Made by a program: the position numbers and the translations under genes. Under the pieces are notes generated by a model. The model saw nothing but the letters and a program-made list of their open reading frames with translations. It had not been told where the DNA came from and did no database searches. Of a stretch of 64,000 nt of DNA, positions 27,501 through 44,000 are shown piece by piece. This DNA is from Ptiloglossa arizonensis (Eukaryota > Arthropoda > Insecta > Hymenoptera > Colletidae), in NCBI RefSeq assembly GCF_051014685.1, contig NW_027478526.1, positions 186,001 to 250,000 on the forward strand, given 5' to 3'. The first letter of the stretch is position 1. Every line of letters starts with the position of its first letter.

Positions 27501-27560
27501 CGTATAACGAATAACGTATAACGTATAACGTATAACGTATAACGTATAACGTATAACGTA
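24528..27560 (+). repeat. Satellite domain, mosaic of 19.8-21.3 and 30.4-31.4 kb types
   Basis: From the junction to about 26.06 kb this matches 19.77-21.3 kb at offset 4,753 bp. From about 26.5 to 27.55 kb it matches 30.4-31.45 kb at offset 3,892 bp (556 units), including S-beta/S-alpha at 26,511/26,756 and P near 27.11 kb. The S-beta copy near 26,511 lacks the leading aaaacgt. A third P lies near 26.07 kb. The block therefore looks like a join of two types. There is no gene. Confidence 0.75.
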
Positions 27561-28450
27561 TGACGTATAACGTATAACGTATAACGTCAAACGTATAACG
27601 TATAACGTATAACGCATAACGTATAACGTATAACGTATAACGCATAACGTATAACGTATAACGTTTAACGTATAGCGTATAACGTATAACGTATAACGTA
27701 TAACGTATAACGTATAACGTATAACGGATAACGTATAACGTATAACGTATAACGCATAACGTATAACGCATAACGTAAAACGTTAAACGTGTAACGTATA
27801 ACGTATAACGTGTAACGTATAACGTATTACATATTACATATAACGTATAACGTATAACGTATAACGCATAACGTATAAAGTATAACGTATAACGTATAAC
27901 GTGCAACGTATAACGTATATCCTATAACGCATAACGTATAGCGTATAACGCATAACGTATAACGTATAACGTATAACGTATAACGTCTAACGTTTAACGT
28001 ATAACGTACAACGTATAACGTATAACGTATAACGCATAACATATATCGTATAACGTATAACGTATAACGTATAACGTATAAAGTATATCGTATATCGTAT
28101 AACGAATAACGTATAACGTATAACGTATATCCTATAACATATAACGTATAGCGTATAACGCATAACGTATGACGTATAACGTATAACGTATAACGTATAA
28201 CGTATAACGTATAACGTATAACGTATAACGTATGACGTATAACGTATAACGTATAACGTATAACGTATAACGTATAACGTATAATGTATAACGTGTAACT
28301 TATAATGTATAACGTGTAACTTATAACGTATAACGTAAAACGTATAACGTATAACGTATAACGTATAACGTAAAACGTATAACGTATAACGAATAACGCA
28401 TAACGTATACCGTATAACGTATAACGTATAACGTATAACGTATAACGTAT
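27561..28450 (+). repeat. Satellite domain, relative of 10.0-10.45 kb
   Basis: A U cassette with the gcaacgt variant near 27,878 is followed by ataacgc, ataacat and atatcgt. Paired atatcgt, ataacga and atatcct then follow in the same order as 10.1-10.44 kb (offset 17,738 bp). The block ends with a D doublet near 28,279 and an ataccgt marker near 28,406. There is no gene. Confidence 0.75.
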
Positions 28451-31400
28451 AACGTATAACGTATAACGTATAACTTATAACGTGAATCGTATTTCATATT
28501 ACGTATAACGAGTAACGTATAACGTATAACGTATAACGTTTAACGTATAACCTATAACGTATAACGTATAACGAATAACGTATAACGTATAACGTATAAC
28601 GCATAACGTATAACGCATAACGTAAAACGTTAAACGTGTAACGTATAACGTATAACGTGTAACGTATAACGTATTACATATTACATATAACGTATAACGT
28701 ATAACGTATAACGCATAACGTATAAAGTATAACGTATAACGTATAACGTGCAACGTATAACGTATATCCTATAACGCATAACGTATAGCGTATAACGCAT
28801 AACGTATAACGTATAACGTATAACGTATAACGTATAACGTATAACGTATAACGTATAACGAATAACGTAAAACGTAATACGTATTTCATATTACGTGTAA
28901 CGAGTAACGTATAACGTATAACGTATAACGTATAACGTATAACTTATAACGTAAAACGCATTACATATTACGTATAACGAGTAACGTATAACGTATAACG
29001 TATAACGTATAACGTATAACGTATAACGTATAACGTATAACGTATAACGTATAACGTATAACGTATAACGTATAACGTATAACGTATAACGTATAACGTA
29101 TAACGTATAACGTATAACGTATAACGTATTACGTATAACGTATAACGTATAACGTATAACGTATAACGTATAACGCATAACGTATAAAGCATAACGTAAA
29201 ACGTGAAACGTGTAACGTATAACGTATGGCGTATAACGTATAACGTATTACATATTACATATAACGTATAACGTACAACGTATAACGTATAACGTATAGC
29301 GTATAACGTATAACGAATAACGTGTAACGTATAACGTATAACGTATAACGTATAACGTATAACGTATAACGTATAACGTATAACGTATAACGTATAACGT
29401 ATAACGTATAACGCATAACGTATAAAGCATAACGTAAAACGTTAAACGTGTAACGTATAACGTATGGCGTATAACGTATAAGGTATTACATATTACATAT
29501 AACGTATAACGTACAACGCATAACGTATAACATATAACGTCTAACGTTTAACGTATAACGTACAACGTATAACGTATAACGTATAACGTATAACGTATAA
29601 CGTATAACGTATAACGTATAAAGTGTAACGTATAACGCATAACATATAACGTATAACGTATAACGCATAACGTATAACGTATAACGTATAACGTATAACG
29701 TATAACGTATAACGTATAACGTATAACGTATGACGTATAACGTATAACGTATAACGTATAACGTATAACGTATAACGTATAATGTATAACGTGTAACTTA
29801 TAATGTATAACGTGTAACTTATAACGTATAACGTAAAACGTATAACGTATAACGTATAACGTATAACGTAAAACGTATAACGTATAACGTATAACGCATA
29901 ACGTATACCGTATAACGTATAACGTATAACGTATAACGTATAACGTATAACGTATAACGTATAACGTATAACGTATAACTTATAACGTGAATCGTATTTC
30001 ATATTACGTATAACGAGTAACGTATAACGTATAACGTATAACGTTTAACGTATAACCTATAACGTATAACGTATAACGAATAACGTATAACGTATAACGT
30101 ATAACGTATAACGTATAATGTATAACGTATAACGTATATGGTATAACGTAAAACATATAACGTATAACGTATAACGTATAACGTATATCGTATAACGTAT
30201 AACGTATAACGTATAACCTATAAGGTACAACGTATGACGTACAACGTATAACGTAGAACGTATAACGTATAACGTATAACGTATAACGTATAACGTATAA
30301 CGTATAACGTATAACGTATAACGTATAACGTATAACGTATAACGTATAACGCATAACGTATAAAGCATAACGTAAAACGTGAAACGTGTAACGTATAACG
30401 TATGGCGTATAACGTATAACGTATTACATATTACATATAACGTATAACGTACAACGTATAACGTATAACGTATAGCGTATAACGTATAACGAATAACGTG
30501 TAACGTATAACGTATAACGTATAACGTATAACGTATAACGTATAACGTATAACGTATAACGTATAACGTATAACGTATAACGTATAACGTATAACGCATA
30601 ACGTATAAAGCATAACGTAAAACGTTAAACGTGTAACGTATAACGTATGGCGTATAACGTATAACGTATTACATATTACATATAACGTATAACGTACAAC
30701 GTATAACGTATAACATATAACGTCTAACGTTTAACGTATAAGGTACAACGCATAACATATAACGTATAACGTATAACGTATAACGTATAACGTATAACGT
30801 ATAACGTATAACGTATAACGTATAACGTATAACGTATAACGTCTAACGTATAACGTATAACGTATAACGTATAACGCATAACGTATAACGTATAACGCAT
30901 AACGCATAACGTATAACGTATAACGTATAACGTATAACACATAACGTATAACGTATAACGTATAACGTATATCGTATAACGTATAACGTATAACGTATAA
31001 CGTTTAAGAAATAACGTATAACGTATAACGTATAACGTATAACGTATAACGTATAACGTATAACGTACAGCGTATAACGTCAAACGTATAACGTATAACG
31101 TATAAGGTATAACGTATAACGCATAACGTATAACGTATAACGTATAACGCATAACGTATAACGTATAACGTATAACGAATAACGTATAACGTATAACGTA
31201 TAACGTATGACGTATAACGTATAACGTATAACGTCAAACGTATAACGTGTAACGTATAACGTATAACGTATAACGCATAACGTATAACGTATAACGTATA
31301 ACGCATAACGTATAACGTATAACGTTTAACGTATAGCGTATAACGTATAACGTATAACGTATAACGTATAACGTATAACGTATAACGTATAGCGTATAAC

Positions 31401-31617
31401 GAATAACGTATAACGTATAACGTATAACGTATAACGTATAACGTATAACGTATAACGGATAACGTATAACGTATAACGTATAACGCATAACGTATAACGC
31501 ATAACGTAAAACGTTAAACGTGTAACGTAAAACGTATGGCGTATAACGTATAACGTATTACATATTACATATAACGTATAACGTACATCGTATAACGTAT
31601 AACATATAACGTCTAAC
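28451..31617 (+). repeat. ~3.17-kb copy of 21.36-24.53 kb
   Basis: Markers match 21.36-24.53 kb at an offset of 7,091 bp (1,013 units). The offset dips to 7,084 bp in the middle, a one-unit difference. An exact pair is atttcat at 21792 and 28883, each preceded by the uncommon aatacgt. Cassettes are L with gaatcgt, U (gcaacgt), S-beta/S-alpha pairs (29,227/29,465 and 30,402/30,648), D (29,779), G (30,215) and P (31.0 kb). The match stops near 31,617, where this copy continues into ttaacgt and the older neighbour does not. There is no gene. Confidence 0.85.
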
Positions 31618-34600
31618 GTTTAACGTATAACGTACAACGTATGACGTATAACGTATAACGTATAACTTATAACGTAAAACGTATTACATATTACGTATAA
31701 CGAGTAACGTATAACGTATAACGTATAACGTATAACGTATAACGTATAACGTATAACGTATAACGTATAACGTATAACGTATAACGTATAACGTATAACG
31801 TATAACGTATAACGTATAACGTATAACGTATAACGTATAACGTATAACGTATAACGTATAACGTATAACGTATAACGTATAACGTATAGCGTATAACGTA
31901 TAACGTATAACGTATAACGTATAACGTATAACGTATAACGTATAACGTATAACGTATAACGTATAACGTATAACGTATAACGTATAACGTATAACGTATA
32001 ACGTATAACGTATAACGTATAACGTATAACGTATAACGTATAACGTATAACGTATAACGTATAACGTATAACGTATAACGTATAACGTATAACGTATAAC
32101 GTATAACTTATAACGTATAATGTATAACGTGTAACTTATAATGTATAACGTGTAACTTATAACGTATAACGTAAAACGTATAACGTATAACGTATAACGT
32201 ATAACGTATAACGTATAACGTATAACGCATATCGTATACCGTATAACGTATAACGTATAACGTATAACGTATAACGTATAACGTATAACGTATAACGTAT
32301 AACGTATAACGTATAATGTATAACGTATAACGTATATGGTATAACGTAAAACATATAACGTATAACGTATAACGTATAACGTATATCGTATAACGTATAA
32401 CGTATAACGTATAAGGTACAACGTATAACGTATAACGTATAACGTATAACGTATAACGTCAAACGTATAACGTGTAACGTATAACGTATAACGTATAACG
32501 CATAACGTACAACGTACAACGCATAACGCATAACGTATAACGTATAACGTATAACGTATAACACATAACGTATAACGTATAACGTATAACGTATAACGAA
32601 TATCGTATAACGTATAACGTATAACGTATAACGTTTAAGAAATAACGTATAACGTATAACGCATAACGTATAACGTATAACGTATAACGTATAACGTACA
32701 CCGTATAACGTCAAACGTATAACGTATAACGTATAAAGTATAACGTATAACGCATAACGTATAACGTATAACGTTAAACGCATAACGTATAACGTATAAC
32801 GTATAACGAATAACGTATAACGTATAACGTATGACGTATAACGTATAACGTATAACGTATAACGTATAACGTATAACGTATAACGTCAAACGTATAACGT
32901 GTAACGTATAACGTATAACGTATAACGCATAACGCACAACGTATAACGTACAACGCATAACGTATAACGTATAACGTATAACGTTTAACGTATAGCGTAT
33001 AACGTATAACGTATAACGTATAACGTATAACGTATAACGTATAACGTATAACGTATAACGTATAACGTATAACGAATAACGTATAACGTATAACGTATAA
33101 CGTATAACGTATAACGTATAACGTGTAACGTATAACGGATAACGTATAACGTATAACGTATAACGCATAACGTATAACGCATAACGTAAAACGTTAAACG
33201 TGTAACGTATAACGTATGGCGTATAACGTATAACGTATTACATATTACATATAACGTATAACGTACAACGTATAACGTATAACATATAACGTCTAACGTT
33301 TAACGTATAACGTACAACGTATAACGTATAACGTATAACGTATAACTTATAACGTAAAACGTATTACATATTACGTATAACGAGTAACGTATAACGTATA
33401 ACGTATAACGTATAACGTATAACGTATAACGTATAACGTATAACGTATAACGTATAACGTATAACGTATAACGTATAACGTATAACGTATAACGTATAAC
33501 GTATAACGTATAACGTATAACGTATAACGTATAACGTATAACGTATAATGTATAACGTGTAACTTATAATGTATAACGTGTAACTTATAAAGTATAACGT
33601 AAAACGTATAACGTATACCGTATAACGTATAACGTATAACGTATAACGTATAACGAATAACGTATAACGTATAACATATAACGTATAACGTATAACGTAT
33701 AACGTATAACGGATAACGTATAACGTATAACGTATAACGCATAACGTATAACGCATAACGTAAAACGTTAAACGTGTAACGTATAACGTATGGCGTATAA
33801 CGTATAACGTATTACATATTACATATAACGTATAACGTACAACGTATAACGTATAACATATAACGTCTAACGTTTAACGTATAACGTACCACGTATAACG
33901 TGTAACGTATAATGTATAACGTGTAACTTATAATGTATAACGTGTAACTTATAACGTATAACGTAAAACGTATAACGTATAACGTATAACGTATAACGTA
34001 AAACGTATAACGTATAACGTATAACGCATAACGTATACCGTATAACGTATAACGTATAACGTATAACGTATAACGTATAACGTATAACGTATAACGTATA
34101 ACGTATAACTTATAACGTGAATCGTATTTCATATTACGTATAACGAGTAACGTATAACGTATAACGTATAACGTTTAACGTATAACCTATAACGTATAAC
34201 GTATAACGAATAACGTATAACGTATAACGTATAACGTATAACGTATAATGTATAACGTATAACGTATATGGTATAACGTAAAACATATAACGTATAACGT
34301 ATAACGTATAACGTATATCGTATAACGTATAACGTATAACCTATAAGGTACAACGTATAACGTATAACGTATAACGCATAACGTATAACGTATAACGTAT
34401 AACGCATAACGTATAACGTATAACGTTTAACGTATAGCGTATAACGTATAACGTATAACGTATAACGTATAACGTATAACGTATAACGTATAGCGTATAA
34501 CGAATAACGTATAACGTATAACGTATAACGTATAACGTATAACGTATAACGTATAACGTATAACGGATAACGTATAACGTATAACGTATAACGCATAACG

Positions 34601-36370
34601 TATAACGCATTACGTAAAACGTTAAACGTGTAACGTAAAACGTATGGCGTATAACGTATAACGTATTACATATTACATATAACGTATAACGTACAACGTA
34701 TAACGTATAACATATAACGTCTAACGTTTAACGTATAACGTACAACGTATAACGTATAACGTATAACGTATAACTTATAACGTAAAACGTATTACATATT
34801 ACGTATAACGAGTAACGTATAACGTATAACGTATAACGTATAACGTATAACGTATAACGTATAACGTATAACGTATAACGTATAACGTATAACGTATAAC
34901 GTATAACGTATAACGTATAACGTATAACGTATAACGTATAACGTATAACGTATAACGTATAACGTATAACGTATAACGTATAACGTATAACTTATAACGT
35001 ATAATGTATAACGTGTAACTTATAATGTATAACGTGTAACTTATACCGTATAACGTATAACGTATAACGTATAACGTATAACGTATAACGTATAACGTAT
35101 AACGTATAACGTATAACGTATAACTTATAACGTGAAACGTATTTCATATTACGTATAACGAGTAACGTATAACGTATAACGTATAACGTATAACGTATAA
35201 CGTATAACGTATAACTTATAACGTATAACGTATAACGTATAACGTATAACGTATAACGTAGAACGTATAACGTATAACGTATAACGTATAACGTATAACG
35301 TATAAAGTATAACGTATAACGTATAACGTGTAACGTATAACGTATATCCTATAACGCATAACGTATAGCGTATAACGCATAACGTATAACGTATAACGTA
35401 TAACGTATAACGTATAACGTCTAACGTTTAACGTATAACGTACAACGTATAACGTATAACGTATAACGTATAACGTATAACGTATCACGTATAACGTATA
35501 ACGTATAACGTATGACGTATCACGTATAAGGTATGACCTATAACGCATTACGTATAGCTTATAAAGCATAACATATAACGTATAACGTATAACGTATAAC
35601 GTATAACGTATAACGTATAACGTATAAAGTATAACGTATAACGTATAACGTGTAACGTATAACGTATATCCTATAACGCATAACGTATAGCGTATAACGC
35701 ATAACGTATAACGTATAACGTATAACGTATAACGTCTAACGTTTAACGTATAACGTACAACGTATTACATATTACATATAACGTATAACGTACAACGTAT
35801 AACGTATAACATATAACGTCTAACGTTTAACGTATAACGTACAACGTATAACGTATAACGTATAACGTATAACGTATAACGTATCACGTATAACGTATAA
35901 CGTATAACGTATGACGTATCACGTATAAGGTATGACCTATAACGCATTACGTATAGCGTATAACGCATAACATATAACGTATAACGTATAACGTATAACG
36001 TATAACGTATAACGTATAAAGTATAACGTATAACGTATAACGTGTAACGTATAACGTATATCCTATAACGCATAACGTATAGCGTATAACGCATAACGTA
36101 TAACGTATAACGTATAACGTATAACGTCTAACGTTTAACGTATAACGTACAACGTATAACGTATAACGTATAACGTATAACATATAACGTATAACGTATA
36201 ACGTATAACGTATAACGTATAAAGTATATCGTATATCGTAAAACGTATAACGTATAACGTATAACGTATATCCTATAACACATAACGTATAGCGTATAAC
36301 GCATAACGTATAACGTATAACGTATAACGTATAACGTATAACGTATAACGTATAACGTATAACGAATAAC
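31618..36370 (+). repeat. Block B, copy 1
   Basis: The order is L (31.66 kb), uniform tracts 31711-31885 (25 units) and 31893-32102 (30 units) split by one atagcgt, then D (32,117), atatggt, P (32.63 kb), acaccgt and D (33,546). After these come a second D (33,909), G (34,338), S-alpha (34,645) and D (35,003). Two T-U modules follow (T cores 35,527 and 35,927; U at 35.31, 35.63 and 36.02 kb). Compared with copies 2 and 3 it lacks 140 bp (20 units) between accacgt at 33888 and ataatgt at 33909. U cassettes here carry gtaacgt instead of gcaacgt. There is no gene. Confidence 0.85.
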
Positions 36371-39300
36371 GTAAAAAGTAAAACGTATTACATATTACGT
36401 GTAACGAGTAACGTATAACGTATAACGTATAACGTATAACGTATAACGTATAACGTATAACGTATAACGTATAACGTATAACGTATAACGTATAACGTAT
36501 AACGTATAACGTATAACGTATAACGTATAACGTATAACGTATAACGTATAACGTATAACGTATAACGTATAACGTATAACGTATAACGTATAACTTATAA
36601 CGTATAATGTATAACGTGTAACTTATAATGTATAACGTGTAACTTATAACGTATAACGTAAAACGTATAACGTATAACGTATAACGTATAACGTATAACG
36701 TATAACGTATAACGCATATCGTATACCGTATAACGTATAACGTATAACGTATAACGTATAACGTATAACGTATAACGTATAACGTATAACGTATAACGTA
36801 TAACGTATAATGTATAACGTATAACGTATATGGTATAACGTAAAACATATAACGTATAACGTATAACGTATAACGTATATCGTATAACGTATAACGTATA
36901 ACGTATAAGGTACAACGTATAACGTATAACGTATAACGTATAACGTATAACGTCAAACGTATAACGTGTAACGTATAACGTATAACGTATAACGCATAAC
37001 GTACAACGTACAACGCATAACGCATAACGTATAACGTATAACGTATAACGTATAACGTATAACACATAACGTATAACGTATAACGTATAACGTATAACGA
37101 ATATCGTATAACGTATAACGTATAACGTATAACGTTTAAGAAATAACGTATAACGTATAACGCATAACGTATAACGTATAACGTATAACGTATAACGTAC
37201 ACCGTATAACGTCAAACGTATAACGTATAACGTATAAAGTATAACGTATAACGCATAACGTATAACGTATAACGTTAAACGCATAACGTATAACGTATAA
37301 CGTATAACGAATAACGTATAACGTATAACGTATGACGTATAACGTATAACGTATAACGTATAACGTATAACGTATAACGTATAACGTCAAACGTATAACG
37401 TGTAACGTATAACGTATAACGTATAACGCATAACGCACAACGTATAACGTACAACGCATAACGTATAACGTATAACGTATAACGTTTAACGTATAGCGTA
37501 TAACGTATAACGTATAACGTATAACGTATAACGTATAACGTATAACGTATAACGTATAACGTATAACGTATAACGAATAACGTATAACGTATAACGTATA
37601 ACGTATAACGTATAACGTATAACGTGTAACGTATAACGGATAACGTATAACGTATAACGTATAACGCATAACGTATAACGCATAACGTAAAACGTTAAAC
37701 GTGTAACGTATAACGTATGGCGTATAACGTATAACGTATTACATATTACATATAACGTATAACGTACAACGTATAACGTATAACATATAACGTCTAACGT
37801 TTAACGTATAACGTACAACGTATAACGTATAACGTATAACGTATAACTTATAACGTAAAACGTATTACATATTACGTATAACGAGTAACGTATAACGTAT
37901 AACGTATAACGTATAACGTATAACGTATAACGTATAACGTATAACGTATAACGTATAACGTATAACGTATAACGTATAACGTATAACGTATAACGTATAA
38001 CGTATAACGTATAACGTATAACGTATAACGTATAACGTATAACGTATAACGTATAATGTATAACGTGTAACTTATAATGTATAACGTGTAACTTATAAAG
38101 TATAACGTAAAACGTATAACGTATACCGTATAACGTATAACGTATAACGTATAACGTATAACGAATAACGTATAACGTATAACATATAACGTATAACGTA
38201 TAACGTATAACGTATAACGGATAACGTATAACGTATAACGTATAACGCATAACGTATAACGCATAACGTAAAACGTTAAACGTGTAACGTATAACGTATG
38301 GCGTATTACGTATAACGTATTACATATTACATATAACGTATAACGTACAACGTATAACGTATAACATATAACGTCTAACGTTTAACGTATAACGTACCAC
38401 GTATAACGTATAACGTATAACGTATAACTTATAACGTAAAACGTATTACATATTACGTATAACGAGTAACGTATAACGTATAACGTATAACGTATAACGT
38501 ATAACGTATAACGTATAACGTATAACGTATAACGTATAACGTATAACGTATAACGTATAATGTATAACGTGTAACTTATAATGTATAACGTGTAACTTAT
38601 AACGTATAACGTAAAACGTATAACGTATAACGTATAACGTATAACGTAAAACGTATAACGTATAACGTATAACGCATAACGTATACCGTATAACGTATAA
38701 CGTATAACGTATAACGTATAACGTATAACGTATAACGTATAACGTATAACGTATAACTTATAACGTGAATCGTATTTCATATTACGTATAACGAGTAACG
38801 TATAACGTATAACGTATAACGTTTAACGTATAACCTATAACGTATAACGTATAACGAATAACGTATAACGTATAACGTATAACGTATAACGTATAATGTA
38901 TAACGTATAACGTATATGGTATAACGTAAAACATATAACGTATAACGTATAACGTATAACGTATATCGTATAACGTATAACGTATAACCTATAAGGTACA
39001 ACGTATAACGTATAACGTATAACGCATAACGTATAACGTATAACGTATAACGCATAACGTATAACGTATAACGTTTAACGTATAGCGTATAACGTATAAC
39101 GTATAACGTATAACGTATAACGTATAACGTATAACGTATAGCGTATAACGAATAACGTATAACGTATAACGTATAACGTATAACGTATAACGTATAACGT
39201 ATAACGTATAACGGATAACGTATAACGTATAACGTATAACGCATAACGTATAACGCATTACGTAAAACGTTAAACGTGTAACGTAAAACGTATGGCGTAT

Positions 39301-41050
39301 AACGTATAACGTATTACATATTACATATAACGTATAACGTACAACGTATAACGTATAACATATAACGTCTAACGTTTAACGTATAACGTACAACGTATAA
39401 CGTATAACGTATAACGTATAACTTATAACGTAAAACGTATTACATATTACGTATAACGAGTAACGTATAACGTATAACGTATAACGTATAACGTATAACG
39501 TATAACGTATAACGTATAACGTATAACGTATAACGTATAACGTATAACGTATAACGTATAACGTATAACGTATAACGTATAACGTATAACGTATAACGTA
39601 TAACGTATAACGTATAACGTATAACGTATAACGTATAACGTATAACGTATAACGTATAACGTATAACGTATAACGTATAACGTATAACTTATAACGTATA
39701 ATGTATAACGTGTAACTTATAATGTATAACGTGTAACTTATACCGTATAACGTATAACGTATAACGTATAACGTATAACGTATAACGTATAACGTATAAC
39801 GTATAACGTATAACTTATAACGTGAAACGTATTTCATATTACGTATAACGAGTAACGTATAACGTATAACGTATAACGTATAACGTATAACGTATAACGT
39901 ATAACTTATAACGTATAACGTATAACGTATAACGTATAACGTATAACGTAGAACGTATAACGTATAACGTATAACGTATAACGTATAACGTATAAAGTAT
40001 AACGTATAACGTATAACGTGTAACGTATAACGTATATCCTATAACGCATAACGTATAGCGTATAACGCATAACGTATAACGTATAACGTATAACGTATAA
40101 CGTATAACGTCTAACGTTTAACGTATAACGTACAACGTATAACGTATAACGTATAACGTATAACGTATAACGTATCACGTATAACGTATAACGTATAACG
40201 TATGACGTATCACGTATAAGGTATGACCTATAACGCATTACGTATAGCTTATAAAGCATAACATATAACGTATAACGTATAACGTATAACGTATAACGTA
40301 TAACGTATAACGTATAAAGTATAACGTATAACGTATAACGTGTAACGTATAACGTATATCCTATAACGCATAACGTATAGCGTATAACGCATAACGTATA
40401 ACGTATAACGTATAACGTATAACGTCTAACGTTTAACGTATAACGTACAACGTATTACATATTACATATAACGTATAACGTACAACGTATAACGTATAAC
40501 ATATAACGTCTAACGTTTAACGTATAACGTACAACGTATAACGTATAACGTATAACGTATAACGTATAACGTATCACGTATAACGTATAACGTATAACGT
40601 ATGACGTATCACGTATAAGGTATGACCTATAACGCATTACGTATAGCGTATAACGCATAACATATAACGTATAACGTATAACGTATAACGTATAACGTAT
40701 AACGTATAAAGTATAACGTATAACGTATAACGTGTAACGTATAACGTATATCCTATAACGCATAACGTATAGCGTATAACGCATAACGTATAACGTATAA
40801 CGTATAACGTATAACGTCTAACGTTTAACGTATAACGTACAACGTATAACGTATAACGTATAACGTATAACATATAACGTATAACGTATAACGTATAACG
40901 TATAACGTATAAAGTATATCGTATATCGTAAAACGTATAACGTATAACGTATAACGTATATCCTATAACACATAACGTATAGCGTATAACGCATAACGTA
41001 TAACGTATAACGTATAACGTATAACGTATAACGTATAACGTATAACGTAT
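36371..41050 (+). repeat. Block B, copy 2
   Basis: This copy begins at an L variant with the private monomer aaaaagt (36,372) and runs to the matching aaaaagt near 41,052. The order is D (36,605), P (37.14 kb), D (38,053), the full accacgt-to-ataatgt interval (38396 to 38557, 161 bp), G (38,986), S-alpha (39,291), a 31-unit uniform tract (39467-39683) and D (39,698). Two T-U modules follow (T cores 40,217 and 40,617). Markers lie about 4,500-4,690 bp after copy 1 and about 4,697 bp before copy 3. There is no gene. Confidence 0.87.
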
Positions 41051-44000
41051 AACGAATAACGTAAAAAGTAAAACGTATTACATATTACGTGTAACGAGTA
41101 ACGTATAACGTATAACGTATAACGTATAACGTATAACGTATAACGTATAACGTATAACGTATAACGTATAACGTATAACGTATAACGTATAACGTATAAC
41201 GTATAACGTATAACGTATAACGTATAACGTATAACGTATAACGTATAACGTATAACGTATAACGTATAACGTATAACGTATAACGTATAACTTATAACGT
41301 ATAATGTATAACGTGTAACTTATAATGTATAACGTGTAACTTATAACGTATAACGTAAAACGTATAACGTATAACGTATAACGTATAACGTATAACGTAT
41401 AACGTATAACGTATAACGCATATCGTATACCGTATAACGTATAACGTATAACGTATAACGTATAACGTATAACGTATAACGTATAACGTATAACGTATAA
41501 CGTATAACGTATAATGTATAACGTATAACGTATATGGTATAACGTAAAACATATAACGTATAACGTATAACGTATAACGTATATCGTATAACGTATAACG
41601 TATAACGTATAAGGTACAACGTATAACGTATAACGTATAACGTATAACGTATAACGTCAAACGTATAACGTGTAACGTATAACGTATAACGTATAACGCA
41701 TAACGTACAACGTACAACGCATAACGCATAACGTATAACGTATAACGTATAACGTATAACGTATAACACATAACGTATAACGTATAACGTATAACGTATA
41801 ACGAATATCGTATAACGTATAACGTATAACGTATAACGTTTAAGAAATAACGTATAACGTATAACGCATAACGTATAACGTATAACGTATAACGTATAAC
41901 GTACACCGTATAACGTCAAACGTATAACGTATAACGTATAAAGTATAACGTATAACGCATAACGTATAACGTATAACGTTAAACGCATAACGTATAACGT
42001 ATAACGTATAACGAATAACGTATAACGTATAACGTATGACGTATAACGTATAACGTATAACGTATAACGTATAACGTATAACGTATAACGTCAAACGTAT
42101 AACGTGTAACGTATAACGTATAACGTATAACGCATAACGCACAACGTATAACGTACAACGCATAACGTATAACGTATAACGTATAACGTTTAACGTATAG
42201 CGTATAACGTATAACGTATAACGTATAACGTATAACGTATAACGTATAACGTATAACGTATAACGTATAACGTATAACGAATAACGTATAACGTATAACG
42301 TATAACGTATAACGTATAACGTATAACGTGTAACGTATAACGGATAACGTATAACGTATAACGTATAACGCATAACGTATAACGCATAACGTAAAACGTT
42401 AAACGTGTAACGTATAACGTATGGCGTATAACGTATAACGTATTACATATTACATATAACGTATAACGTACAACGTATAACGTATAACATATAACGTCTA
42501 ACGTTTAACGTATAACGTACAACGTATAACGTATAACGTATAACGTATAACTTATAACGTAAAACGTATTACATATTACGTATAACGAGTAACGTATAAC
42601 GTATAACGTATAACGTATAACGTATAACGTATAACGTATAACGTATAACGTATAACGTATAACGTATAACGTATAACGTATAACGTATAACGTATAACGT
42701 ATAACGTATAACGTATAACGTATAACGTATAACGTATAACGTATAACGTATAATGTATAACGTGTAACTTATAATGTATAACGTGTAACTTATAAAGTAT
42801 AACGTAAAACGTATAACGTATACCGTATAACGTATAACGTATAACGTATAACGTATAACGAATAACGTATAACGTATAACATATAACGTATAACGTATAA
42901 CGTATAACGTATAACGGATAACGTATAACGTATAACGTATAACGCATAACGTATAACGCATAACGTAAAACGTTAAACGTGTAACGTATAACGTATGGCG
43001 TATTACGTATAACGTATTACATATTACATATAACGTATAACGTACAACGTATAACGTATAACATATAACGTCTAACGTTTAACGTATAACGTACCACGTA
43101 TAACGTATAACGTATAACGTATAACTTATAACGTAAAACGTATTACATATTACGTATAACGAGTAACGTATAACGTATAACGTATAACGTATAACGTATA
43201 ACGTATAACGTATAACGTATAACGTATAACGTATAACGTATAACGTATAACGTATAATGTATAACGTGTAACTTATAATGTATAACGTGTAACTTATAAC
43301 GTATAACGTAAAACGTATAACGTATAACGTATAACGTATAACGTAAAACGTATAACGTATAACGTATAACGCATAACGTATACCGTATAACGTATAACGT
43401 ATAACGTATAACGTATAACGTATAACGTATAACGTATAACGTATAACGTATAACTTATAACGTGAATCGTATTTCATATTACGTATAACGAGTAACGTAT
43501 AACGTATAACGTATAACGTTTAACGTATAACCTATAACGTATAACGTATAACGAATAACGTATAACGTATAACGTATAACGTATAACGTATAATGTATAA
43601 CGTATAACGTATATGGTATAACGTAAAACATATAACGTATAACGTATAACGTATAACGTATATCGTATAACGTATAACGTATAACCTATAAGGTACAACG
43701 TATAACGTATAACGTATAACGCATAACGTATAACGTATAACGTATAACGCATAACGTATAACGTATAACGTTTAACGTATAGCGTATAACGTATAACGTA
43801 TAACGTATAACGTATAACGTATAACGTATAACGTATAGCGTATAACGAATAACGTATAACGTATAACGTATAACGTATAACGTATAACGTATAACGTATA
43901 ACGTATAACGGATAACGTATAACGTATAACGTATAACGCATAACGTATAACGCATTACGTAAAACGTTAAACGTGTAACGTAAAACGTATGGCGTATAAC

